From: CAZMHJ01 sp964566075
GTDB lineage: Bacteria; Patescibacteriota; Saccharimonadia; Saccharimonadales; CAIOMD01
Length of the DNA: 29,927 bases
NCBI GenBank assembly: GCA_964566075.1
Contig: CAZMHJ010000009.1
Location: forward strand, 1 to 29,927
Reading direction: 5' to 3'
Shown here: positions 1-8,453 of the stretch, in pieces
How the letters are laid out: every line of letters starts with the position of its first letter
Position numbering within the stretch: the stretch's first letter is position 1
Position numbers and translations under genes: made by a program
The notes under the pieces: model-generated
Seen by the model: only the letters and a program-made list of their open reading frames with translations
The model's database searches: none
Told to the model about the DNA's origin: nothing

Positions 1-3
1 AAA

Positions 4-32
4 TTGAATGAATAATAAAATAATTATATAAT
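4..32 (+). promoter_or_regulatory. Sigma70-type promoter of the first gene
   Basis: A -35 box TTGAAT (4-9) is separated by exactly 17 bases from a perfect -10 box TATAAT (27-32). Transcription would begin near 39. The ATG at 33 therefore lies upstream of the expected transcript start, which pushes the gene's start to a downstream GTG. Confidence 0.75.
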
Positions 33-77
33 ATGCTTACTTTCCATGTTCTTTCACAGCGTAAGGTGGTGAAATCG

Positions 78-638
78 GTGAGTTGGCAGGATCCTTATCT
101 CAATCCGGGCTATAATCCGGCTGATCAGCGTGAACGAGAGGCACAGCAGAACGTAAGGGATGCTGAACTTGTTGTGGGACGGTCGTTCGCAGAAGACCGG
201 CTGCGTCAGGTCCAAGGCGATGCCCAGCGGCAGCAAGTTGCGAGTGAACTCGCCGCTCATGCCGCATGGGTACGCAATAATCAGGCGCAGCAGATGTTCT
301 ACCCGCGACCAACGCCGCAACCTGTGCAGAAGCCTAGGCGGGCCGCTCCTCCCCCAAAGCCTTTGACTCCCGAAGAGATGAAGGCTGCATACGAGGCACG
401 CAAGCGTGAAGCTGCAGAGGTGCTTCGGCGTCAAGCAGCTAATCGTGAAGCAATGCGTGAGTTGGCTTCGCGTCAGAGGCGAAGGAAGTTCGTTGCACGC
501 ACCTGTGGCGCACTGGTCATCATCGGTCTTCTGCCGGCTCTTATGTCCATCGGTGCCTTTGGTTCACTAATCAACCCCGTCACGATTCTCTACGGAGCGA
601 CGTGCTGGGTTGCGTGGTACCTGGACAAGGGCTACTAG
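78..638 (+). CDS. Hypothetical coiled-coil protein with C-terminal membrane segments
   Basis: I do not recognise the family. The 186-residue product begins SWQDPYLNPGYNP after the initiator. It has a Gln/Ala/Arg-rich, probably helical middle, a Pro-rich stretch (about residues 80-105), a second charged helix rich in Arg, Lys and Ala, and two hydrophobic segments at the C-terminus (about 143-183). It is probably membrane-anchored with a cytoplasmic N-terminal part. GTG at 78 is chosen because AAGGTGG (64-70) sits 7 bases before it and the promoter ends at 32; in-frame ATG 33 would precede the transcript start, and GTG 66 and 69 lie inside the Shine-Dalgarno. GC content is about 65% in bases 181-240, unlike the AT-rich genes that follow, so recent transfer is possible (inference). 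Confidence 0.75.
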   Translation: MSWQDPYLNPGYNPADQREREAQQNVRDAELVVGRSFAEDRLRQVQGDAQRQQVASELAAHAAWVRNNQAQQMFYPRPTPQPVQKPRRAAPPPKPLTPEEMKAAYEARKREAAEVLRRQAANREAMRELASRQRRRKFVARTCGALVIIGLLPALMSIGAFGSLINPVTILYGATCWVAWYLDKGY

Positions 639-654
639 CTAGAACATGGAGAGA

Positions 655-678
655 CCCTGGGCGGTAAAACGCCCAGGG
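655..678 (+). terminator. Rho-independent terminator
   Basis: A perfect 9-bp stem CCCTGGGCG / CGCCCAGGG (655-663 with 670-678) closes a 6-base loop. It is followed by a T-rich stretch (ATTCTTCATATTT). It lies 17 bases after the stop of the GC-rich first gene and separates it from the lemA unit. Confidence 0.85.
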
Positions 679-704
679 ATTCTTCATATTTAGGCTATTT
701 TTCA

Positions 705-733
705 TTCATTTTCCCCCATAAAAGCGCTATACT
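705..733 (+). promoter_or_regulatory. Promoter of the lemA-htpX unit
   Basis: A -10 box TATACT (728-733) lies 17 bases after a weak -35 candidate TTCATT (705-710). A Shine-Dalgarno AAAGGGA (747-753) follows, so this mRNA should have a leader, unlike several other genes here. Confidence 0.55.
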
Positions 734-761
734 AACTACATAACTAAAGGGAGTGGTGTGC

Positions 762-1325
762 ATGATTGTTTTATGGATTATTCTTGGACTTGTTGTACTA
801 CTGGCAGTCTACCTGATTGCAACGTATAATGGCCTCGTAAAATTGAATGTTCGCGTTGATGAAGCATGGAGCGATATTACCGTACAACTAAAGCGCAGGT
901 ACGATCTTATTCCAAACTTGGTTAACACGGTGCAAGGGTATGCAAAACACGAAAAAAGCGTTTTTGAAGACGTAACCGCTGCCCGTGCTAATGCACTAGG
1001 CGCTCAAGGTCCAGCAGAAGCTGCGAAGGCAGAAAACGCGCTGAGCCAAACACTTAAAAGTCTATTTGCCGTTGCGGAGGCTTACCCAGACCTAAAAGCA
1101 AACGAAAACTTTAAGCAGCTACAGCTAGAGCTTGTTGATACTGAAGATAAAATTCAAGCATCACGCCGTTTTTACAATGGTTCTGCACGTGACCTAAACA
1201 TTAAAATTAAGACATTCCCAAATACTATTTTTGCTGGCATGCTTGGTTTTAAAGCTCGTGAATTCTTTGATGTCGACGAATCACAAGAAGCAGCAATCCA
1301 AAATCCTACCGAAGTTAAATTTTAG
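762..1325 (+). CDS. lemA: LemA family membrane protein
   Basis: The 187-residue product has one N-terminal membrane helix (residues 2-22), then the LemA signature: YNGLVKLNVRVDEAWSDI followed by QLKRRYDLIPNLVNTVQGYAKHE. The rest is predicted to be mostly helical. LemA proteins are widespread; their molecular role is not settled, but they are very often found beside the membrane protease HtpX, as here. The start is set at ATG 762, 8 bases after the Shine-Dalgarno AAAGGGA; in-frame GTG codons at 753 and 756 lie on or too near that sequence. It opens an operon with htpX (7-base gap), a membrane protein and ligA. Confidence 0.95.
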   Translation: MIVLWIILGLVVLLAVYLIATYNGLVKLNVRVDEAWSDITVQLKRRYDLIPNLVNTVQGYAKHEKSVFEDVTAARANALGAQGPAEAAKAENALSQTLKSLFAVAEAYPDLKANENFKQLQLELVDTEDKIQASRRFYNGSARDLNIKIKTFPNTIFAGMLGFKAREFFDVDESQEAAIQNPTEVKF

Positions 1326-1332
1326 TTAGTAC

Positions 1333-2214
1333 ATGTATTCGCAAATTGACGCCAATAAGCGCAAAACCATATTATTGATGTTTGGTTTCTTTGTGCTGGT
1401 TGGCGTCATTGCATACATTGCCGGTATTTTTTTTAAAGATTATGCTATTACCGCTTTTGCACTGGTATTTGCTGCGGGCTATGCCTTATGGAGCTATTTT
1501 GCATCTGACAAATTAGCGTTATCAGTAAACAACGCTACCCAAATTGAAAAGCAAGATAACCCACGCCTATGGCGTATGGTTGAAAATCTAACCATAGCTA
1601 CCGGTATGCCAATGCCGCGGGTTTACATAATGAATGACCCGGCACTTAATGCATTTGCAACAGGTCGTGACCCAAAACACGCGGCTGTAGCTGTAACAAC
1701 CGGATTATTAGAAGTTATGAATGATAACGAGCTTGAGGGGGTACTAGCACACGAACTCGGTCATGTACAAAACTACGATATTAGAGTTTCTATGATTGCT
1801 TTTGGTTTAGTGGCGGCAGTATCAATGATTAGTGATATGATTTTGCGCTGGATGTTTTGGGGTGGTGATGATGACAGCGAAGCCACGAGCAGCCCTTTTG
1901 CTATGGTAATAGGAATCATTGCGCTGATATTGGCCCCGCTTGTCGCGACGCTAATACAACTGTCTATTTCGCGAAAGCGTGAATATTTAGCTGATGCAAC
2001 AGGTGCACTCACCACAAGATACCCAGAAGGGCTTGCGAGTGCGCTTGAAAAGATAGAACAACACGGTTCTGTTATGAAAAAGCAAAGCGCCTCAACTGCA
2101 CATTTGTTTTTTGCGAACCCACTCAACGGCAAATCGTTTAGCAATTTATTTAGCACCCATCCACCAATTGAAGATCGCATTAAGGTACTACGAGAAATGG
2201 GAACAAAAGCATAA
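1333..2214 (+). CDS. htpX: Zinc metalloprotease HtpX (M48 family)
   Basis: A 293-residue integral membrane protease. Two hydrophobic segments near the N-terminus (about 13-57) precede the catalytic motif HELGH in VLAHELGHVQNYD at about residues 140-144. Two more helices follow (about 152-172 and 189-217). The third zinc ligand is the Glu of SRKREYLAD, and a C-terminal STHPPIEDRI motif is typical of HtpX. The family degrades misfolded inner-membrane proteins with its active site on the cytoplasmic side. No Shine-Dalgarno is visible before ATG 1333, so translation is probably coupled to lemA. Its stop TAA overlaps the next ATG by one base. Confidence 0.96.
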   Translation: MYSQIDANKRKTILLMFGFFVLVGVIAYIAGIFFKDYAITAFALVFAAGYALWSYFASDKLALSVNNATQIEKQDNPRLWRMVENLTIATGMPMPRVYIMNDPALNAFATGRDPKHAAVAVTTGLLEVMNDNELEGVLAHELGHVQNYDIRVSMIAFGLVAAVSMISDMILRWMFWGGDDDSEATSSPFAMVIGIIALILAPLVATLIQLSISRKREYLADATGALTTRYPEGLASALEKIEQHGSVMKKQSASTAHLFFANPLNGKSFSNLFSTHPPIEDRIKVLREMGTKA

Positions 2215-3089
2215 TGGCAAAGCAAAAACCTGCATCTAAAAAGGAACCAAAAGCTAAAAACCAACCACAGTCGGTAAAAGTGGTTAAACTACGCACGCTA
2301 CTCAAACAATCTTGGCTTGAGCTTTCTACTTTTTGGCGACAACTTGCAGGTATTACGGCGTTGTATGCAATTTTATATTTTATTTTTGTGATGGGTCTAT
2401 CTGTTACTGCTAGTTTTCAGAGTACTATCGATGCTTCGACTAGTCGCTTTACGCAAGCTTCTACCGCGCTTAGTGATGCTTTTACAAACCTATACGGTGG
2501 CACACAATCCGACGCAACAGTGTTAGTACAAGTACTACTATTTTTAATTGCATCACTAGCAATGATTTGGGCACTCCGTAAACTACAAGCACTTAAGAAA
2601 ATTACTATTCGCGATGCGTACTATCAGGGTAACGCACAATTTATACCGGTGTTATTAGTGTCGATTGTTTTAGTTTTAACCTTATTACCTGCAGTACTTG
2701 GTAGCGGAATATTAAGTGTTGGTTTGCAAGCCGGCGGAACGGGGCTCGAAATTGTAATTATTAGTATCATTGCTGTGTTACTTCTATTTATAGCCATACT
2801 ACTATTTGCTATGATTTGGCCAAGTTTTTACATTGCTTCACTACCAAAAATGCGCCCGATTCAGGCAATGAAATCTGCGCTTGTACTCACGAAAAAGCGC
2901 CGTTTAGCTATAGTACGTAAATTACTCTTCTTAGTCCTCATGGGTGTTGTCTTTACTATTTTAGTATTATTGCCATTTGCACTTATCGCGCCTATCACAG
3001 TACCATACGCCGCGTTTGCAGTTTTGTTTATCTTCTTTTTATACGGGCAAGTGTATTTGTATGAACTCTACCGGAGCTTATTACCATGA
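2214..3089 (+). CDS. Hypothetical six-helix membrane protein
   Basis: No family is recognised. The 291-residue product starts with about 30 Lys-rich cytoplasmic-looking residues. It then has six clear hydrophobic segments by eye (about 43-65, 103-123, 143-165, 179-210, 241-265, 268-290). The loop between segments 1 and 2 is Ser/Thr-rich (about 65-100) and is probably outside the cell. The stretch LPKMRPIQAMKSALVLTKKRR before segment 5 resembles the amphipathic region seen in several 'glycerophosphodiester phosphodiesterase membrane domain' or YesV/DUF-type proteins, but this is only a resemblance. It overlaps htpX by 1 base and ligA by 4 bases, so the four genes are probably co-transcribed. 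Confidence 0.85.
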   Translation: MAKQKPASKKEPKAKNQPQSVKVVKLRTLLKQSWLELSTFWRQLAGITALYAILYFIFVMGLSVTASFQSTIDASTSRFTQASTALSDAFTNLYGGTQSDATVLVQVLLFLIASLAMIWALRKLQALKKITIRDAYYQGNAQFIPVLLVSIVLVLTLLPAVLGSGILSVGLQAGGTGLEIVIISIIAVLLLFIAILLFAMIWPSFYIASLPKMRPIQAMKSALVLTKKRRLAIVRKLLFLVLMGVVFTILVLLPFALIAPITVPYAAFAVLFIFFLYGQVYLYELYRSLLP

Positions 3090-5101
3090 GTGCAGAAGCC
3101 GATAGAGTAAACGTTCTACGCGAGCAGCTAAACGAATATTCATATCAATATCATGTACTTGATGAACCAAGTGTGAGCGATGCGATTTACGATAGTTTGT
3201 TTGGTGAGCTTAAAAAACTTGAATCAGAACATCCAGAACTTGTAACTGTAGATTCGCCTACGCAACGTGTTGGCAATGAATTAAAAGGCGGATTTACTAA
3301 AGTTACGCATAGTTCGCGCATGCTAAGTTTAAACGATGTGTTTAGTCGAGAAGAAGTTGAAGCTTGGGTGGTGCGTATGGATAAATTGCTACCTGGGCGC
3401 ACACACGAATTTTTTGCAGATGTAAAAATGGATGGCCTAGCTTGCGCACTCATTTACCAAGATGGGTTATTCGTGCAAGCGATTACCCGTGGCGATAGTT
3501 TTGTGGGCGAAGATGTAACGGCCAACGTACGTACTATTAAAAACGTACCCCTGCGGTTACGAGCACAAAAAGGTTTTGAGCAATTACTGCAGGGTCGTAC
3601 AGAAGTACGTGGCGAGATTGTGATGCTCAAAAAAGATTTCGAAGCACTCAATAAAAAACGGGTGGCGGCGGGGGAGCCTGCATTTGCAAACCCACGAAAC
3701 CTAGCTGCCGGTACTATCCGCCAACTTGATCCAAAGTTGGTTGCAGAACGTCCATTGACGTTTGTAGCCTATGATTTACAGCGTGATGACGTAACAGAAG
3801 TACCAACTAATATGTTTGCGTATGAGGCGTTATCGGCAATTGGCATTCGTCGCAACCAGCAGGCGACCATATTTGATTCGCTCGAAGGTGTAATGCATTT
3901 TGTTGATGAATGGGATGAAAAACGCCACGATTTGCCGTTTAATACGGATGGGCTAGTCATTAAGGTTAATAATCGGGCCCAATTTGCCGAACTAGGTGTA
4001 GTTGGTAAACAACCCCGTGCTGCAGTTGCGTATAAATATGCTGCAGAACAAGCGACGACAATTGTTAAAGATATCGTAATTAGTATTGGTCGTACGGGTG
4101 CTGCAACGCCTGTAGCTGTATTTGACCCAGTTGTTGTTGCGGGTACGACTGTGCAGCACGCAAGCCTACATAACGCCGATGAAATTGCTCGTAAAGATGT
4201 GCGTATTGGTGATACTGTCGTGATTTTTAAAGCGGGTGATATCATTCCGCAAGTAGAAAGTGTAGTTGAATCGTTACGTCCAAAAGACGCAAAGCCATTT
4301 GATTATTTACAGGCACTTGCACACCAGTATCCAGAACTCGAATTTGAACGCCCAGAAGGCGAAGTTGTCTACCGCGTAAAGGGTGCAACAGGTCCACTAC
4401 TTTTAAAACGAGCTCTTGAACACTTTGCGAGTAAGGGTGCATTAGATATTGATACACTTGGTGAAAAGAACGTCGTGGCATTAGTTGACGCCGGCTACGT
4501 ACAAGATTTAGCAGACATTTATAAGCTCACAAAAGAACAATTATTAGAGCTTGACCGATTTGCGGATATCTCTGCGCAAAAGCTGGTCGATGCTATTGCC
4601 GAAAAAAAGACTCCAAAATTAGAGCGCTTTGTTTTTGGCTTAGGTATTCGACATGTTGGTATCCAAACGGCTATAGATTTGGTAAAACGGTTTGAATCGA
4701 TTGAAGGTTTACAACACGCAACGATTGATAAACTAAAAGCCGTCGAAGGAGTGGGTGAGGTAGTTGTCGAAAGTATTGCAGCGTGGTTTGCCGATGAAGA
4801 TAATATAGCGTTAATCGAAAAGTTCGCATCACTCGGCGTAAAGCCAGAATACCAAAAGGTGACAGGTAAATTAGTAGGTAAGAGTTTTGTAGTTACCGGA
4901 ACCTTAGAATCGATGGGTCGTGAGGTAGCGGCAGAAAGAATTCGAGAACTTGGTGGCACATTCCAATCAAGTGTCGGTAAAGACACAACCTATTTAGTGG
5001 CTGGTGGCAAAGTAGGGGCGAGTAAGCTGGCAAAAGCAAAAGCTTATGGTACCGAAGTTATTGATGAAGCCAAACTACTTGAACTTATTGACAATAACTA
5101 A
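3086..5101 (+). CDS. ligA: NAD-dependent DNA ligase LigA, zinc-finger cysteines absent
   Basis: The 671-residue enzyme seals nicks in DNA using NAD+. In order it shows the Ia domain (YSYQYHVLDEPSVSDAIYD), the adenylation domain with the AMP-accepting Lys114 in KMDG, the OB fold (GRTGAATPVAVFDPVVV), the small linker that is normally a Cys4 zinc finger, the helix-hairpin-helix domain (GLGIRHVG, AVEGVGEVV) and a C-terminal BRCT domain (GKSFVVTGTLESMGREVA). The linker at about residues 405-440 (bases about 4300-4440) has no cysteine at all. EGEVVYRVKGATGP stands where LigA usually has EGEAxxRCxNxxCP. The rest of the enzyme looks intact and the length is normal, so the gene is probably functional with a metal-free linker. 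Confidence 0.96.
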   Translation: MSAEADRVNVLREQLNEYSYQYHVLDEPSVSDAIYDSLFGELKKLESEHPELVTVDSPTQRVGNELKGGFTKVTHSSRMLSLNDVFSREEVEAWVVRMDKLLPGRTHEFFADVKMDGLACALIYQDGLFVQAITRGDSFVGEDVTANVRTIKNVPLRLRAQKGFEQLLQGRTEVRGEIVMLKKDFEALNKKRVAAGEPAFANPRNLAAGTIRQLDPKLVAERPLTFVAYDLQRDDVTEVPTNMFAYEALSAIGIRRNQQATIFDSLEGVMHFVDEWDEKRHDLPFNTDGLVIKVNNRAQFAELGVVGKQPRAAVAYKYAAEQATTIVKDIVISIGRTGAATPVAVFDPVVVAGTTVQHASLHNADEIARKDVRIGDTVVIFKAGDIIPQVESVVESLRPKDAKPFDYLQALAHQYPELEFERPEGEVVYRVKGATGPLLLKRALEHFASKGALDIDTLGEKNVVALVDAGYVQDLADIYKLTKEQLLELDRFADISAQKLVDAIAEKKTPKLERFVFGLGIRHVGIQTAIDLVKRFESIEGLQHATIDKLKAVEGVGEVVVESIAAWFADEDNIALIEKFASLGVKPEYQKVTGKLVGKSFVVTGTLESMGREVAAERIRELGGTFQSSVGKDTTYLVAGGKVGASKLAKAKAYGTEVIDEAKLLELIDNN

Positions 5102-5130
5102 CGATAAGCAGTATAACTAAGGTGTAAACA

Positions 5131-5203
5131 TCGCGCGGTACGTGCGGCTAATACAAACAGTTAAAACAAAATCACCCTTAGCCGCTCGGGTGGGCCCGCG
5201 CGA
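5131..5203 (+). terminator. Two-stem structured RNA, probable terminator after ligA
   Basis: The outer 8-bp stem TCGCGCGG (5131-5138) pairs with CCGCGCGA (5196-5203). The inner 8-bp stem GCGGCTAA (5144-5151) pairs with TTAGCCGC (5178-5185) around a 26-base A-rich loop. GTTTTAT follows at once. It could end the lemA-ligA transcript, but it is larger than a usual terminator, so a small RNA is not excluded. Confidence 0.6.
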
Positions 5204-5221
5204 GTTTTATGTATAACAATC

Positions 5222-6421
5222 ATGTCGACTATAACGCACGATTATAAATTGTTTTTGACGGATCGCATGTGGCGATCCTTTTTTTCTGCATGGAGTTTGC
5301 GCAATTTTGCCTTTGGCATGATCGCGGTGTTTTCGCCTATCTATTTTTATACAAAAGGCTACGGGTTAGGATTTATCTTTATCTTTTTGGCGGTACAGGC
5401 ATTTACAAATGGCTTTATGCGTTTACCGTACGCATACTTTTTATCGCGCCGAAAAAAGGATGTACGTATTCCTTTTGCCGTCAGTATGTTAGCGCTCGGA
5501 TTTGTATATGGTGCATATGCGCTGTTTATTGATAATAAACATGCACTATTAGTTATTGCAGCCATTGACGGTATTTTACAGTGTGCATTGTGGTCTAGTT
5601 ATCATTATGTGTTTAGTGCGGCACAACATCATAAACGTATCGGTTCACAAGTTGGTGTTATGTACGATGGCAGTTATTTATCAGCTATTATTGCTATCGC
5701 ACTTGGTGGTCTTATTGGTCAGCATTTTGGGCTTGTTTATAACTTTTTAGTGGGAGCTGTTGTGCTTGCAATTGCTGCTTTCTTTATTTTACGTGCCAAA
5801 ATCAGCTGGCCCCATCGCACACGTGCAATAAAACAGCAACATGTTGATTATCGTCATATTTGGCGTGATATTGTAGCTGGCTCTAGTAACGTAATAGACG
5901 CAAGCATTGTTGCAGTGGTCTGGCCACTGTTATTTGTGGTATTTAGTTTATTGAGTTATGTGCAAGTTGGCTTTGTAGTTGCAGCTGGTTTAGCCGCTTC
6001 TTTGTTATTAGCCCTCGCTTTTGGACGAATCGCAGATGATTATGATAAAGCAAGAGCACTGCTTGATTTTGGAGTAGTAGGTACCATGTTGAGCTATATG
6101 TTGCGGGTTATAAGTATCGGCAGTGGGGCAGGCATGATTTTACTTAATATATTTGCCCAAGTTGTGCGAGGCTCGGTTGATGTTTCGTATAGCGTGCTAT
6201 TTTACCGGCGTATGAAAAAGGCAGACAGTAAAATACGATATATCGCCACGTACGAAAGTGTAACCGGCTACGTTCTAGCAGGTTACTTTATGATACTTTG
6301 GCTTGTGCATTATATTGGTGCGTCAGATAAATTAACGCTTGTAATTGCGTTTATGATTGCTGCTTCAGTTGCACCACTAGTGCGTTTAATAGCCCCTGAT
6401 AATTTTAAAGAATTACGCTAA
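5222..6421 (+). CDS. MFS-type transporter
   Basis: A 399-residue protein that is hydrophobic almost throughout, with about eleven to twelve membrane helices by eye. It has an MFS-like basic loop (LSRRKKDVRIP, about residues 75-85) after the second helix, a central cytoplasmic linker rich in Lys/His/Arg (about 200-220), and GRIADDYDKARALLDFG in the second half. The substrate cannot be told. No Shine-Dalgarno precedes ATG 5222; -10-like TATGTA (5208-5213) or TATAAC (5212-5217) lies just upstream, suggesting a leaderless mRNA. It has its own transcription unit between the ligA structured RNA and a strong bidirectional terminator. Confidence 0.85.
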   Translation: MSTITHDYKLFLTDRMWRSFFSAWSLRNFAFGMIAVFSPIYFYTKGYGLGFIFIFLAVQAFTNGFMRLPYAYFLSRRKKDVRIPFAVSMLALGFVYGAYALFIDNKHALLVIAAIDGILQCALWSSYHYVFSAAQHHKRIGSQVGVMYDGSYLSAIIAIALGGLIGQHFGLVYNFLVGAVVLAIAAFFILRAKISWPHRTRAIKQQHVDYRHIWRDIVAGSSNVIDASIVAVVWPLLFVVFSLLSYVQVGFVVAAGLAASLLLALAFGRIADDYDKARALLDFGVVGTMLSYMLRVISIGSGAGMILLNIFAQVVRGSVDVSYSVLFYRRMKKADSKIRYIATYESVTGYVLAGYFMILWLVHYIGASDKLTLVIAFMIAASVAPLVRLIAPDNFKELR

Positions 6422-6429
6422 ATAAAAAG

Positions 6430-6472
6430 GCGCCCGGCCCCCACTTGCTGGATTGCAAGAGGGGCCGGGCGC
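6430..6472. terminator. Strong bidirectional terminator
   Basis: A perfect 12-bp GC stem GCGCCCGGCCCC (6430-6441) pairs with GGGGCCGGGCGC (6461-6472). An inner CTTGC/GCAAG stem extends it. On the minus strand the stem is followed by CTTTTTATTT (6420-6429), a good tail. On the plus strand only a weaker TGTTGTCCCTTTT follows. It separates two convergent genes. Confidence 0.9.
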
Positions 6473-6497
6473 TGTTGTCCCTTTTCGGGTTGCGTGG

Positions 6498-8412
6498 CTA
6501 GGCCACGTAGAAAGTCAGCGCGAAGTCACTCGCACCACTGACCGACAGGCTGCCGGTGCGGTACGAAGTACCCATCCACGCGGTGAACGTGCTGGTTCCA
6601 GGCAGGCAGTAGAATACCACCTGTCCATTCCCATTCGCGGCCACCTTCGGGCTGAACACGCCAGTATTGCCGGCGTGTGTCACCTGAGCGGTCGTTGCGG
6701 GGTTGCCCAGCGAGTCGTAGACCTGAACCGTCACCGGGTAGGTGACGAAGTTGACCGTGTACGGTCCCGAGTCGGGTACCGTCACCGTCTTGGTCTGGTA
6801 GCCACCAGCCACGTACGCCGTGAACGAGTTGGTACCAGCCAGTACTTCGAACGTCACGTTGCCATTGGCTTCGACGGCCGTCTTCGGGCCGAAGGTGCCA
6901 CTCTTACCAGCCTGCGTGACCGTCGCGGCAGCAATATCTGCAGCTACCGGGTCGCTCACGTTGACTGTCACAGCCACGGTGTTGAAGCTGACGCTGTACG
7001 GTCCCGTTGTGGGTACCGTCACCGTCTTGGTCTGGTAGCCACCAGCGAACCAGGCGGTGAACGAGTTGGTGCCCGGAAGCACTTCGTACGTCACCTGACC
7101 ACTAGAATTGACCGGTACCTTGGTGTTGAAGGTTCCGGAGTTACCAGCTTGCGCCACCGAACCATTGGTCAGTGGGTTCCCGTGCGAGTCCGTCACGTTG
7201 GCGGTCACCGACACGGTCTGGAACGTTACGGAACCCTGGTTACCCGTGGTGATGGTGAGCGTCTTGCTCACCGTACCCGTGGCATAGGTCACCGAAGCGG
7301 TGTACGTGCCGTTGGCGAGGGTCGCGTTGACCACGCCGTTGGCGTCCGTCGTGTAGTTGGTGGTCACACCACTTGCGGTACGGATCTTCACGGGTACGCT
7401 CGAGAGCGGGTTGCCGTGCGAGTCCATAACCACAACCGTGCCGACAGGCTGTGCTTGCACCGTGTAGTTGACACTTACGGCTGCTGCAGTGTTGCCAGCG
7501 TTGTCGACAGCGCCACTGCATGTCGCGGTGTAACTGGTACCCGAATGGGTGACCGACAGCGTTGCGTTGGTAGCCACACCAGACCCCGAGTCAGTCGTGT
7601 TGCAGACCGGGCTCGGTGCCTGGTTCCAGGCGTAGGTGGCACCGTCCGTGACCCCACTGATCGTGACCGTGGGTGGAGTGGTGTCGGAAGTGACTCCGGC
7701 ACCAGTTTCGATGCCCATCGCCTGAAGTTGCGTGGTGTCGTAGCACTGCTGGTTGTTCGNNNNNNNNNNNNNNNNNNNNNNNNNNNNNNNNNNNNNNNNN
7801 NNNNNNNNNNNNNNNNNNNNNNNNNNNNNNNNNNNNNNNNNNNNNNNNNNNNNNNNNNNTCGGTGCGTACGTGAGCGACTGTAGCGCCGGCGGGGTCGTG
7901 TCCTGGGTGGACGTGACATTCGCCGTGGTTTCGATGCCCATCGCCTGAAGTTGCGTGGTGTCGTAGCACTGCTGGTTGTTCGTCTTATCTGTGAGGCACA
8001 CCCATGCGAGTGTCCAGACTCCCGGTTCAGCGAACCTTGGAATGCGGATGATTGCCGACAGGTAGTCGTCTTGCGCTGTTCCGCCGGTTTGGGCGAAGTA
8101 GTCGTAGACCTGGTGGCCGCCAGGACTCTGGAAGACCAGATACCCATTTGCGAAACCACTGAGGTCGTCAGTGACATGTGCGGTGACGTTGATGTCACCG
8201 TACGAGTTCGTCACGTCAACCGAGTTCGGTGCGTACGTGAGCGACTGTAGCGCCGGCGGGGTCGTGTCCTGGGTGGACGTCACGTCAACAGCGTTTGCCG
8301 AACTTGCAGCAAATGCAGAGACGAGTGCCAGGAGCAGTACCATGACTACACCTAGACTTGCACGTGTGATGCCGCGAGATGGCGGCTTGGACACTGTACG
8401 CGATGGATTCAC
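6498..8412 (-). CDS. Secreted repeat-rich surface protein (interrupted by assembly gap)
   Basis: A probable adhesin or surface-layer-type protein. The start is GTG at 8412, with AAAGGA 6 bases upstream. A signal peptide follows: basic N-region, hydrophobic core LGVVMVLLLALVSAFA, and cleavage after SSANA. A 122-residue module beginning TSTQDTTPPALQSLTYAP comes next and is tandemly repeated across the N gap at 7760-7859. After the gap there is a bacterial Ig-like region (TPPTVTISGVTDGATY) and a MDSHGNPLSSVPVKI-type module. Three homologous 78-79-residue modules end the protein (bases 6972-7208, 6735-6971, 6501-6734), sharing AGxSGTF and GTNSFTA(W/Y). No LPXTG motif or C-terminal membrane anchor is visible. 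The two halves are in different frames only because the gap length is arbitrary. GC is about 62% in bases 7201-7260, well above neighbouring genes. Confidence 0.88.
6501..7208 (-). repeat. Three tandem 78-79-residue beta-rich modules
   Basis: Three homologous modules end the surface protein: 6972-7208, 6735-6971 and 6501-6734. They share the core AGxSGTFxxK, a GTNSFTA(W/Y)-like stretch and GGYQTKTVTVP (degenerate in the last copy). The DNA encoding GGYQTKTVTVP is nearly identical between the first two copies, pointing to recent duplication. Confidence 0.85.
7760..7859. other. Assembly gap of 100 N
   Basis: The 100-N run is a conventional scaffold placeholder. It sits inside a tandem repeat: bases 7706-7759 match 7929-7982, and bases 7860-7914 match 8226-8280. 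The true length is predicted to be 243 bp, or 243 plus a multiple of 366. Confidence 0.95.
7860..8280 (-). repeat. 366-bp (122-residue) tandem repeat in the surface protein
   Basis: The 55 bases at 7860-7914 recur at 8226-8280, giving a period of 366 bp, exactly 122 codons. The unit encodes a module from TPPALQSLTYAP to NNQQCYDTTQLQAMGIET. A second partial copy flanks the left side of the N gap, so at least two copies exist. The period being a multiple of three keeps the protein in frame as copies change. Confidence 0.9.
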
Positions 8413-8453
8413 GCGTATTCCTTTCTGGGTTGTGAAGGGACGATACGTATAAA

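Noticed and set aside
33..77. Start of the first gene at ATG 33 or GTG 66/69
   Set aside because: ATG 33 abuts the -10 box and precedes the predicted transcript start; 66 and 69 lie in the Shine-Dalgarno. GTG 78 fits better.
3187..4986. Minus-strand frames inside ligA
   Set aside because: Shadows of ligA: Ser/Thr-rich translations without start signals or domains.
7760..7859. A true frameshift in the surface-protein gene
   Set aside because: The frame change is exactly what a wrong gap length gives; 143 more bases restore it.
6453..7874. Long plus-strand open frame opposite the surface protein (473 codons)
   Set aside because: It is a GC-rich mirror of the real minus-strand gene, runs into the N gap, and reads as Arg/Val/Gly/His-rich low-quality protein with no signal peptide or domain.
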